This document shows, piece by piece, positions 38,031-48,600 of a stretch of DNA of 64,000 nt (its first letter is position 1; the number at the start of each line of letters is the position of its first letter). Below the pieces are notes generated by a model. It was not told where the DNA came from. It searched no databases and saw nothing but the letters and a program-made list of their open reading frames with translations. This DNA is from Chlorophyllum brunneum (taxonomy: Eukaryota; Basidiomycota; Agaricomycetes; Agaricales; Agaricaceae), in NCBI GenBank assembly GCA_963576785.1, contig OY756141.1:2666001-2730000 (forward strand), written 5' to 3'. Both the position numbers and the translations under genes were made by a program.

Positions 38031-39501
38031 CTAGGAATTGACCTTCCACAGCGGTCGCTTGCGCAACTTGCGTGTGATGTGCACAGCGCTACCCCCAAAG
38101 TTCCCTCCTCCGAATGCCAGTACCACAGTCTCTTCTGCACCGGAACCCCGTGAGATCGCGCGTTTACGCAGGTCAATCGCGTCTTTGGCAAATTTGAATC
38201 GTGCCTGGTCAGAGCCTGTATCGTGTCCCATCAGTATATCGGGTGTGCACGTGTAGAGGTAGCCATCAAATCGAGAGAACTCAACTACTCACCAATACGG
38301 AATGTTGGTGATTCCACTGCCGATTTGAATAGCTCAAATGGCACACGCGAGTACGCTTGTAACAGCACATCACGCGAGCTTGTTGCACCACTTCCAGAAG
38401 ACGCGTCTTGCTGTGGCGGCGCACTTTCAAGTGCCTCCGGAAGCGTAACGAGGAAGTGGAATACATCATCCCGCAACCTCTGAGCATATAAGCCAAACAC
38501 CGATGTCTGTGGCAGGTCCGGCGTCGCGGTGCCATCACCCGAAGATGGAATAGTGTCGACGAATTGAAGCCATTGGTCAATCGTCTCGACCGACAAGGAA
38601 CGCCTGCATGCGTCATATGCAAAAGTGCACAAATCCTCCATACCCCCAAGCAAACAGCCAGCAGCAAGGACTGCGCGAGCATTTTCGGGCTGAATCATGC
38701 CCATAGACACTGATGAGTAGAGATAGCCGAGAGCTGTAAACCAAAAATATGGCAAGTTAATATGCCGCTGGCATAGAGCTGTACTGGCTAACCTATGGCG
38801 AAGCCCTGTCGAGGATGAGACGTGTATGAGCGTATGCTCTGAGGACTGAACTGAACTGGACACGTACCTCCTGGGTTACTTCGGGTTCCTTTTCTAGATT
38901 GACGTATACGACACGCTGCCCGCTAGTTTGAGGCGATGTCGACATGAGGTGTGCGAGATATGGAGAACGTGAAAGGATGATGGCATGAAGACGATATACA
39001 TTTTGGTGTACATGCTAGGTGAAAAGCATGGTAAGAAACATCAGAATCGTTGAAGAAGGTAAAGGTCGCGCACAAGGATGGTGTCTGCGTAATTCTGATG
39101 TCCCGCGCGTCAAAGTGAGTGGTTGTCATCCGAGCACAAAGAACCGGGGCTGCTTACGCCGGTTTGAAAGCCTGAGTGGTACAGATGGTTGATAATCTCC
39201 TCGTTGTGAGAATTTTGTGGAAATGGGGGCCTAGAGCAAGAAATTGAGGGTTAGCATGCTGATTGTTGTGCATGCCGAAATGATAGCAGGATGCGACCCG
39301 AAGGTGCGGCGGCAAGCCTCATTTGAAAGACAGGTTTATAAAAAAGATAGCTCACGGAGCGAAACCATTTGCAGGGTGGGCTGAAGAAGGAGAGGCAGGA
39401 TTGGCCTCATAGGTTTCCGAGACGGAGCCGCTTTGACAGGGTGGATTGACATGGCCGTTGCGACCATTGACGGAAGCAGAAGTCGAGGGGACAGAGCTCA
39501 T
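38031..39501 (-). CDS. BTB/POZ-domain protein
   Basis: Starts MSSVPSTSASVNGRNG with a disordered head; then NEEIINHLYHSGFQTG, NYADTILHVHQNVYRLHAIIL, SRSPYLAHLMS and a strand VVYVNLE, the pattern of a BTB fold (D-T-x-L, the HAIILSRSPYL helix). A 13-nt exon (GFAI) links to ALGYLYSSVSMGMIQPENA and AVLAAGCLLGGMEDLCTFAYD, the BTB and BACK-like helices. The last exon carries FAKDAIDLRKRAISRG and a Gly-rich strand LAFGGGNFGG, ending basic. BTB proteins often act as Cullin-3 adaptors or transcription partners, but this one is unassigned. It lies 141 bp downstream of the NTAQ1 gene on the same strand. Confidence 0.75.
38793..38805 (-). other. 13-nt microexon of the BTB gene
   Basis: GGCTTCGCCATAG is flanked by ACAG on its 5' side and GTTAGC on its 3' side. 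It carries codons for Gly-Phe-Ala-Ile plus one base and restores the frame between TQE and ALGYLYSS. Confidence 0.6.
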
Positions 39502-39642
39502 TGCAGAATGCCAAAAGTATGGAGAAAGAAAGAAAGAAAAAAGCTGGGACGTCGGTGAAGAGGACCTGAAGCCGACAAACAACCAGAATCTACTTGCTAT
39601 GCATGTCACGTCACACTCGTCACATCGCATCCAAGCCCCGAA

Positions 39643-41088
39643 TCACAACTTCAGCACCATCTCTTCAAAGCTCATTACTTCCCCGTATGTATCCTCTGCG
39701 TATGGATCCATACATACGAAACTCTGCATCAGATTATTGGTTGTCCTTGATAGCTTTCCACGTATGGGGTCATACACTGGTGGCTTCGAACCATACTCTG
39801 GCTCCTCCTGTTCCGCGTCCCGTCGTAACTGCGAAATGTTTCAATCAAATAGCAAACAAACTAATGTCAAATGGTTCACCATATGCGACCTATCAGAGGC
39901 AAAGTAGTTTAGAAACACATCGCCTGAAATCAATCTGAACAAACTATACAATTTGGCAAGTGAATACCAGGACGGATATATTACTATTGCACATACCTCC
40001 GGTATTGCAGCGGTAAGTGATACGGAAATGTCTTCGTTATATATTCTATAGAATCGCAGTCTCCCCTAAATGGACAATGCAGAAGCAAAACGAAAGACTC
40101 ACCACGCCATTTACACGGCACGGGTGCTATCGAGGTGTCGAAATCATACACCCAGCTTCTGGGCCGTTCTTGATCCCCCACATCGTTATCCTCATCGCCA
40201 AGTAACGAGATTGGAGCTGTGTCCCTTGCTGTTCGCTTCGACTTGAGGACAAGGATAGCATGATAGTCCCAAACTATGGGCGCGCCTCTCTCGTGGGCAA
40301 CCTTCTGCTCCCATAGCGCTACCTGCATGTAAGGGACATATACCCATGCGAAGTTAGCATCCAGATCGTCGCTCTGCGTTCAACCCTTAACATAAAAAAA
40401 CAATGCCAGTCCGTGCTCGTGGTAATACACGAATACTTTGTCCAAGGTACCAGGCACACAAAGAGAGAAAGTTGAATTTCAGACCCCGATCCACGCATCT
40501 CTCGCCTAGAGGTATGTCATGAGATAGATGCAAGCTGCACCATCCAGGGCGATGATCAGAGTGACCATTGTCGATTTCATTCAACGAGGCAAGCTAGAGG
40601 TGACAAGGGGTTGGGCAGGGTGAAATCCATCCGGAGTCCTTTCTGCCCCACACATCTTGGGACGATGCACAAAGCTTGGAGAATCTCAACGTCCACCTAC
40701 AACAGAACGGAGCACCGTCATCGTGTCCAAGAGTTTCTGGGGTTTTCCAAAATTCAGCGAATAAGAAATGACATACAAGCTTGCCATCGTGAAGATGCAC
40801 ATGATATGAAAACCCTGACCACGACGGAGCAACGGGGGGGGATGAAATATACCCGGAGATTAACGAGGGTACACATAAACATACCGTTTTCGTCTCATTC
40901 GAAATGAATATCACCCAGACCTCCCACCGTTCACACACCTCCTTCTGTCCCATAAACTCTTTACATAACATATACGCATTCTCTTCACAATAGCACCTGG
41001 TATAGATATAATCAGCTGGAAGACCCGGTGGGTCGGCAATGGGTTTTTCCACTTGGTGGCCCGAAACGGAGAGGGCAGCCATTGGCAT
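39643..41088 (-). CDS. Protein N-terminal glutamine amidohydrolase (NTAQ1 type)
   Basis: Deamidates N-terminal Gln to Glu, a step feeding the Arg/N-degron pathway. Exon 1: DYIYTRCYCEENAYMLCKEF with the catalytic Cys in YCEEN, then VWVIFISNETKT. After a 562-nt intron: VALWEQKVAHERGAPIVWDY and HAILVLK (catalytic His), WVYDFDTSIAPVPCKW (catalytic Asp in YDFDT), then YITKTFPYHLPLQYR, LNYFASDRSHM, and the C-terminus TNNLMQSFVCMDPYAEDTYG. The order and the Cys-His-Asp triad are those of NTAQ1. Start at 41088 gives a normal-length N-terminus. The first intron is about ten times longer than most in this window. Usual family length is about 200 residues; this one has a loop insert after HAILVLK. Confidence 0.88.
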
Positions 41089-41200
41089 GGCAGTGGAATA
41101 TGAGCGAAGTGAGAAAGTTGGAAAATCAAGTGCTCCAAGCTATTATTGGAAACATTCTATCGGCCGCGTTCATGATTGAATACCGTTACCACTAATTGGG

Positions 41201-42064
41201 CTAATCACCACTCGTCGTTTCTGAACCTGATGTAGGCGGATAGGGGACAATTTGGACGAACCCGTGAGGCAACAGTGTTAGGTCGTCAGACACCGTCCAA
41301 CCATGTACCACACCACCACAATCATACGCCAAGTCCTTGATGTAGCAGTTTGAATGTAGAGCGTTGGGAGTAGCCACAAATGCATCTAGATTCGTCCCAC
41401 CTATAGATGGATCGCGGAGTCCAAACTCATTCATGGGTATTGGAAGTCCAGGGACACAAAGAACCTGACATACGTCATTCTCCGCGGAATTTCGGGACAG
41501 AACACCTGGTTTGTATCGTCCGATGGCAACGAAGGGAAGTGGAACGCTCGCTGGCGCACCTCTGCCTCCACTTTTAGACCATCTGAAGGCAAGCGGCCGA
41601 ACTTAAAAAAAATCCCACTGCAGCCCCACATTTCTCTTATCTCTGAGATCCAGATGGCGGCTCTGACCAAGCACGAGGTTCTGCAGGTATGTGAGGTCCA
41701 GTGAAATGAATTAAGATGAATCTAGTCAATCACAAAGTAAAACGCCATGCCTGGGTCACGAGTAAACACCTAGTTAACATGCAGGTCCGGAGCTTGTGTC
41801 CCAGAATATTGGAGCCTCCCCCGAAGCTGGGAATTGAAGCGATTGCTGTGAGGATACAAATCACCAAGAAAGAAACACCCTTAGATGGGTCTAGCGCTTC
41901 TTCCCATCAACATACGCCCTCAAGGGAGTAGCGCAGACGACGTGTGGCTGGGGGATACATTTTTGTTCTCGTGGAACTCTCGCCTTCAGTACTCAAGTCC
42001 CTGTATTTGGGTGGGCACTGGTCAATGGCATGTGGTACGGGATGCTCCCGTAGTGATTTGACTG
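41201..42064. other. Probable coding region, strand unresolved
   Basis: Both strands offer frame-consistent chains. On the minus strand, KYRDLSTEGESSTRTKMYPP leads by plausible introns to VRAAIWISEIREMWGCSG, VEAEVRQRAFHFPSLPSDD and LAYDCGGVVHGWTVSDD, with a stop at 41201-41203, just upstream of the NTAQ1 start. On the plus strand an open stretch of about 100 codons (41396-41693, NLTYVILRGISGQNTWFVSS) can join to RILEPPPKLGIEAIA and then DDVWLGDTFLFSWNSRLQ. Codon usage looks coding in either reading. I do not recognise a family in either. Only one is likely to be right. Confidence 0.35.
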
Positions 42065-42827
42065 CGCTGCGGTTGTGCCTACCCCGACAAAGTGGTCAGG
42101 TTTGTGCAGCAAGAATGTAAGGAGGGGGGGGGATGCCTTGGGCAGCGGCGATGTGATGACGATTGGTTTTTTTTTCGCTCAGACAGAAGGTGGCATCTCG
42201 TACAGCGGGGGCATTGGAGTCCCCGACCCAGAGGTCAGAAAGGAGGGAGGGCAAAATACACGTATGAATGTCAGGATGGTGAAATGTCACTGTGTGAAAG
42301 AGGCTCGTTGATTTGAGTAGGTTTACCCGACCCTTGTGTCGATTGATGGTCAGAGTCCTCTTTGCTCTTTTGGTCGAGCTGTCACTGCAGGATGGGGAGA
42401 ATAGTGAGGCTGGAGAAATCTGGAGAAACTGGATCAGGGGATGGTTCTTAGAGGTACCGAGACTTCAGGGAAGGCGAGCGGTTCCGGCGCATCAAGAGTG
42501 CTGAATAGTGGAAAGAATATGCGAGGCTTTTCCGGAGATTCTATCGCACAATTCTCTTATCTGCTACCAAAGTTATCTGCGTTACTTGGACACACTCCGA
42601 ATACAGAGATCAGCGATCAACAATATACATCAAGTAATGCAAGCCTATGCAGAGGGCCTTCGCGCGGTGCAAACTGGTTGAGCGTTTTGAAGGGGTCGAT
42701 TCAAGAGTGAAATGGAATACGTAGCTGCAGGTGACGACATTGGTCAACGTTTATAGGTTCAGCCAGTTGAATGGACACACCTGTGGGTATGTGAATAAGA
42801 AGCCTTCAAAGTGGTGTAGGTGGGGTA
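42065..42827. other. Region without a supportable gene
   Basis: Short frames only. A run of nine G at about 42123 and nine T at about 42168 are the only simple tracts. A plus-strand frame at 42441-42710 has unbiased composition and no family features. Confidence 0.4.
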
Positions 42828-43250
42828 TCATGATCGTTGTGACGTCGATGGTGTCTGAGTGCTCGCATTCCTGGTTGCAGGTGTTTTTTTCTTGAGTACG
42901 AGGTCCGGGGATGAGGTGTCTTTCCGGAAGGGTACGAATATGGGCTGCTGTGTTGGAGACGTCGGGGAGTGCGAAGGACTGGTGTTCCGCCGGGGCTGAG
43001 GTGCACTGGCGGGTGAGGAAGGTGAGTTGGATGCCACCGAGGAATTTGGTGATGATGGTGAAGGCTTTGAGTAGTCCTCATAATACTGGGAGTACGTCGG
43101 TGAGAATGCGGATGGTCTGCGTGGGGAAGGGATGGGGATGGGGTATTGTGAGGGTTTTGGAGGCTGGGGTGCGAGACCCGAGCCGTTGGTGAAGGGGTGG
43201 GTAGCAAATGGGTCGAAGGAGTCGAGGAGTTGAGAGTGGGTGGAAGTCAT
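42828..43250 (-). CDS. Pro/Ser-rich small protein, unknown
   Basis: A single 140-codon frame: LLDSFDPFATHPFTNGSG, Pro/Ser/Tyr-rich middle (PTYSQYYEDYSKP), and a less repetitive end, QPIFVPFRKDTSSPDLVLKK. The DPFA motif resembles DPF/NPF-type endocytic adaptor motifs but that is a weak hint. The bias to Pro/Ser with many SP sites suggests a disordered, phosphorylated protein. A TATA-like TATATA lies about 35 bp before the ATG. There is no known domain, and other exons may exist. Confidence 0.5.
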   Translation of the reverse strand: MTSTHSQLLDSFDPFATHPFTNGSGLAPQPPKPSQYPIPIPSPRRPSAFSPTYSQYYEDYSKPSPSSPNSSVASNSPSSPASAPQPRRNTSPSHSPTSPTQQPIFVPFRKDTSSPDLVLKKKTPATRNASTQTPSTSQRS

Positions 43251-44224
43251 AGTCAGAACTGAGATATGAGGTCGGATGAGAGAGTATATAACTGAAGTGG
43301 ACCCCGGGACACGGAGCGCTGGAGGGCAAGATCGGATCTTGAGTCGTCATTGAGCTGAACTGTTTCTGGCGACAGGTTTGGCTACGGAGCTCCTCCCATC
43401 CAGTCTGTCACATGCCTTCCCCGCGATCATCCCGATCATTGCTATGCCCTTCCGGAACATTATCGGCCTTACGAAAACACGTGCTCGTCTGATCCACTGT
43501 CCCCTATTTGCCTCCGGATCACCTTCCCCCACTCTTGCTAACTTGCTTTCGAGGCTGCATTTCCTCTCAGTTACCTTGCGGCGTTCTTGGCCCGCTAAAC
43601 CTGGATCGATCGTCTGATAGGCTTTCTCATACCTGCTTTCGCTTTCCACCGTATTGCACACGTATCCTTTTACCACTCATTCCTTCTATTCAACAATTGC
43701 CACCTTTACAACGAGCGTTCTCTCACGTCCTTCCTGTCAGCTGATTCCTTTCGCCGGTGACAATCATTGAAAGCGGTAATTGATCACCGCCATGCTAGAT
43801 CTGGGAAATCACCCGGCCGGCCAGTGCCCAAAACACTTGTACCATCGGCGACAACGGTCCACTGGTCGGAGCCCTAATCATGTATTTTGAGACTCGGTTG
43901 TGCCCAAGAGCGGCCCAACCACACGACCAGGATCGACACCAGTCGTTAATCCATTCCCAATCCGACGTTTGTGCATAGTAGCGGGTAGAACATTCCATGC
44001 ATGGGAACAGATGTATCAACAGAAGGATCTCGAGTAAATAATGTTATGTCAGTAGTGGCTTCAACCCCATAGGTGCCAAATAAAAATACTTATAAAACAC
44101 TCGGCAGAAGCCTCAAGCCGCCATCAAAGTTCTTGGCTTCCCCTCATCCCGTGAGTCGAGCCCCAATGGCAGAGCCTGAGAATATCAAAGTCTTGAGGTG
44201 AGAAATGGGCAGCTTGTCGAGCTG
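43251..44224. other. Intergenic, about 970 bp
   Basis: The left part (43380-43740) is pyrimidine-rich on the plus strand with short frames. A minus-strand 74-codon frame at 43795-44019 is Trp-rich (WEWINDWCRSWSCGWA) but has no visible signal peptide or partner exon. I see no RNA gene. Confidence 0.4.
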
Positions 44225-45482
44225 CTAAGCAAGCTTTGATGGTGGGCCGCGCAGAAGTGAAGCGGCACTGGATAGCTGCCGTCTGACATCATGGTAATCA
44301 ACGTCGTGCGCTAAAATGGGGAAACAGCATTAGTATGAGACCATGTTGTTCCCTTTACGCGGAACACACTGCTGAGAGGGTTAATCGAACTTACTGTCCT
44401 CCACCTCGCCCCAACGCTCAATTTGACTGTTTACTTCTACCGAAGCTGCTAACGCAGCTTGTTCGGGTGTAAGGCGCCTCAGAACCAGTGCCATTGCGAT
44501 AATGAACGATTTCGTGGTGTAAGTTGCACGTTCCATCGCTGCAAGACGGGGTTAAGTTCAGTCCGTTGCACAAGAATAAGTCGAGAATCGTACCTGCCAT
44601 TTGCCACGGGTCAAAACTTTCGAGAATACCACCGAGCTTCTCCCGTGTTTCTTGAGGCTGTTCACTGAAGAGGATAGATCTGTGTTTATTCAACTTGATG
44701 GCAAACGTCTTCTCGACCCATTCGAAAAGTGGATCCCAGTGCTCTGTCTGGAGCCTTTCTATCTGGGGCGTCGTGTTCTCATAGAAGCTGTAGATAAGCG
44801 GGTCACATCAGATAGGTATCATGGTGTGCACTGAAAGGTGTACCATATTGTATCCGTATCGAGGTAATTGAGAAGTGCCTCTCGGACTTCGGCACGGGTA
44901 GGCTCGTCTGACATGGCATCAATCGCCCTTGACACAAGCGAGGTCTGTATCAAAAAGCACGCCATGCTTCAGCAAGAGATATGGGCGAAACGGAATAAAT
45001 CGTATTGAAATGGGAATGAGCTGCTCACCACCGGAAGAGCATGCGGCTTGATGAGGGACGTCTGGTGATCCCATTCGGCCGCAATGAGAGTCGCAAGCAA
45101 AGTTTTTGATGATGGAACGAGGAGAGGCTTTCCGGCGGGGGTTTTGAGCGCGCGTGTGTCGAGCGTAACGACAAGCGAGTCCCCTCGCTTGTCAATCCCA
45201 ACCTTCTTCCAGAACCGTTTCATTGTAGCCTCAGCACCTATACACCATCATTCAGATATTCATGTTAACATGTTAGGCAGCCTGTACAAAAATATACGGG
45301 GACTCACGGTTCGTCTGGGTGATGGCAGGACCTTCATTCACTGAAGCCTCTGACGTTGTTGTTTCCGTAGATTGCCACCTGATGCCCACTGGAGTCTGAT
45401 TCGGCCGACTATACCGGGATGGGACTTTGAATTCAACATTGCATGCGATACGCGAGAAGGCATATCGGCGTAATGATAGCAT
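44225..45482 (-). CDS. ATP12-type chaperone for mitochondrial F1 ATP synthase assembly
   Basis: Binds the alpha subunit of F1 in the mitochondrial matrix during assembly. N-terminus MLSLRRYAFSRIACNVEF is a basic, Ser/Arg-rich presequence. Then RFWKKVGIDKRGDSLVVTLD and RALKTPAGKPLLVPS (the hallmark of ATP12), LIAAEWDHQTSLIKPHALP, TSLVSRAIDAMSDEPTRAEV, LLNYLDTDTIWY, HWDPLFEWVEKTFAIKL and MERATYTTKSFIIAMALVL, and C-terminal DVRRQLSSAASLLRG. Order matches the family and no block is lost. Several short introns, with clean stops at the exon ends. It starts 206 bp from the MSH3 ATG on the opposite strand. Confidence 0.92.
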
Positions 45483-45550
45483 TCCACTCGATGGAAGGTT
45501 GTGGCAGCTATTTTACTGGAACGCGAAGTCGCAGGGTTCGACTCACGTGA

Positions 45551-45573
45551 TATTTTATTTTATTTTATTATTT
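45551..45573 (+). repeat. TATTT-type tandem repeat
   Basis: An AT-only stretch made of repeated TATTT/TTATT units sits inside the ATP12/MSH3 promoter, between the E-box and the ACGCGT motif. Confidence 0.7.
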
Positions 45574-45576
45574 GGC

Positions 45577-45582
45577 ACGCGT
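45577..45582. promoter_or_regulatory. ACGCGT (MCB) motif upstream of MSH3
   Basis: The MluI cell-cycle box bound by MBF in yeasts. It lies 107 bp ahead of the MSH3 ATG, next to an E2F-like TTGGCGCG. The 6-mer match is exact; function is inferred. Confidence 0.4.
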
Positions 45583-45688
45583 CACAAGTCGCGCCAATTA
45601 TTTAGTCATTCAACAACCACGTCGCACCTCTTGGGCTTTTATTTTTAATTTAACCCACATATTACCCATAAATATCCTGGTTTCTCTA

Positions 45689-48600
45689 ATGGCTCCGAAA
45701 AAGGACTCTCAAGCTATCCTTTCATCGTACTTCTCTCCAAGTCCATCCAAATCTACGAAGCGACGCCCACGCCCAACCTCACCCATCGATCTCACAAGTG
45801 ACGCCGAGGACAATGTTCCGGAGGATCACACGGATGAACGGCCAATCAAGAAAATCAAAGTCGTCCGTCCATCCCAATCCCAATTTCAGCTTCCCGCTTC
45901 TCCTGCCACTAAATTAAGGAAGCCTGGAGGGGCGGCGACTTATACCCAGTCAACCTTCTTCTCTCAGACAACTTCCGCGCATCTGCAGTCGAACTCTTCC
46001 ACAGAAGAAAGGTCTACAGGTATGGCGGAACAATGGGCATTTGTATCTCATTCATCCTCCGATCCTGGCGGGTCCAGGAAGGACACTTGTAACAAATCTG
46101 ATGTTGCGAAAGAAGCCGAGAAGACAAAGCGGCATGAGGCCTTCAAGAGGAAACTCCTGACAGATGAAAACCATTTCAGACTGAGGCCGGGTGTACTGAG
46201 TGTACCCGATACCTTGCGTGCTGAAGAAGATGGGGACGCTGCAGGCGATTCCGGAGATGAGGATTCAAGCATGGATTCCGATACTGCGTTTCAAGAAGTC
46301 ATGAGCATGTTTTCTCATTCAACTTCCACGGCTGCCAAGGGAAAAAGAAGGCAGAAGGCTTCGACCAGGACCAAATTAAGTGCTCAAAAAGGTAAACACA
46401 CCCCCACAGAAACAAGGCGGAAGAGCAAGAAACCTCCCCCGAAAATTGGTCCCAGTGGGGAAGCATACACGCCCCTAGAGCTGCAGGTTCGTTTTTAATT
46501 CGGATGCTTATGACATTTACGTTATTCGATATGCTTCAGGTTCTGAAGTTGAAGGAAGACAACCCCGGAACGTTGTTAATGATTAAAGTCGGATATAAAT
46601 ACAAGTTCTTTGGGGACGATGCGAAGGTCCGCGGAATTTGATATTATGTCGACACTGTATTGATGGATGAATAGGCTGCAGCCAAGGAGCTCGGGATGGT
46701 CGCTTACGACGACCGGAATTTCTTGGTTGCTTCTATCCCAACAGAGCGCTTGAGTGTTCACCTAAAGAAGTCAGTGTCAACTCAGGCTTATGCAGAAGTG
46801 TTACTCACTACCGCAAACGACCCTAGATTACTTGCGCGAGGGTACAGAGTTGGTGTTGTCAATCAAGTGGAAACGGCTGCACTAAAGAAAGTTAGCGACA
46901 ATAGAAATGCACCATTCGATCGGAAATTGATGCATCTGTACACCGCGGCTACGTATGTCTCCTGGCTTCCTGGCAGCTGTTTTCTGACATCGGGGCAGTT
47001 ATGTTGATGATATGACAGCTGAAGATGATCTAGAGTTTCACTCGCCTCCGCCGTTTATGTGTTTAATTGAAGAGCTACGAAACAGAAACACGGGAGTTGT
47101 CAACATCTCAATGATCACAATATGCCCAAGTACAGGCGATGTCGTCTGGGATGAGTTCGAAGGTGAGGCGAATTTCGGTTGGTCTACCCGTTGGTCTGAC
47201 AATGGCGGAAAAACAAGATTCACTCATGCGGATTGAGCTGGAGGTCTGTTGGCTCTGTTGGCTCAAAATAGTGCATGATAGACTGACTTTTTCTCTAGAC
47301 CAGGCTAGTTCATACTCGTCCCGCTGAGCTGCTATTACCTGAACGCGAGGTCTCAGAATCGACGACGAAGATGCTACATTACTTCACAAGGTATCTATAG
47401 CCCTATCTCTTAGTTTTGTGTACTCAATGTCTGCCCCAGAGACTCTGCCACAGGGAATCGAATTCGCACAGAGTACATTGAAGAGCTTCTATCGTACTCT
47501 GACGCATTCTCGACAGTGTCTAAATTTTATACAGACAAGAAACATGCCGCGGCTGCATCAGAGAGCTTCAGGTCTGGTGAGTTTTTATTTCTATCCTTTT
47601 ATTTCTCTCCTCAAATGGCTGTCAAGGAAAGCTCATGGCGGAGATCACTGACTTTCCGAAGCGCGTCGTCATTGCCCTGGCTCATGCTGTCCAGTATCTC
47701 TCGAGGTTTGGAATTGCCGATGCATTACTCGAGACTAAATTCTTCAGCAAGTTTGCCACTCGAACGCACATGTTGCTTGCTGGCAATACCCTCATTAACC
47801 TCGAAGTGTATAGAAATGGAACGGACAATACAATTAGGGGTTCTCTTCTAGACGTTTTGGACCGGACACAAACAAGGTTCGGGGCCCGGCTTCTCAAGAG
47901 CTGGATCGGTCGACCTCTTGTGGATAAAAGGTAGGCCAAATAAGCTAGGGATGTGAATCTTACTCTAATGGGGAACGTCTGAACTGTGACAGTATCTTAC
48001 AGGAGCGCGTTAATGCCGTCAAAGAAGTCCGAGACAGCGGCTCCGAAAAACTCGAGACTCTTCGACGAACGCTTAAAGGTCTACCTGATTTAGCAAGAGG
48101 GCTCTGTAGAATCCAGTATGGACAGGTAACACTTCGACACTCAATTAAATGCAGTAATATGATTTCTGACTAGTCTGTTCCAGTGCACACCAAAAGAACT
48201 TGTCGTTATACTAGTAGCCTTCAAAAAGATCGGCGATGCTTACGAAGTCTTTGGGAACCCTTCTGATGTCGGCTTCGAATCGCACATTTTGAACGACATC
48301 ATTTATTCTCTGCCGAGACTCAGACCCCTCATCAAGGGTTTCTTTGACGCTGTCAAAGTTGAGCACGCCGCTGAAGGCAGAAAAGAGCTGATGTGGACAA
48401 ACCCAGATCGATTCCCTCGTCTGGTGGATGCTGCTATGGTATGTGCGTTCATCCGGGCCCGCATAGACCAGAGTTGATAAATATCTAGCTCCTGCAAACT
48501 ATCGAGGTCGAGCTAGCGGAAGAGCTCAGAGCAAGTGAGTTAGGACTATGATTGCCAAAGGAGCTCTGTTGATGCCATGAAACTAGTACGAAAACAACTG

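Larger units (their letters stand above)
45483..45688. promoter_or_regulatory. Bidirectional promoter of ATP12 and MSH3
   Basis: A 206-bp interval between two divergent start codons. It contains an E-box palindrome TCACGTGA (45543-45550), an AT-only pentamer repeat (45551-45573), an MCB-type ACGCGT (45577-45582) and an E2F-like TTGGCGCG on the minus strand (45590-45597). Confidence 0.55.

Noticed and set aside
43795..44019. 74-codon Trp- and Cys-rich minus-strand frame
   Set aside because: No signal peptide, no partner exon and no known family; may be chance.
45530..45550. tRNA-like GGTTCGAC in a promoter
   Set aside because: The flanking bases do not pair as a T-arm and no acceptor or anticodon stem is visible; it is part of the ATP12/MSH3 promoter.
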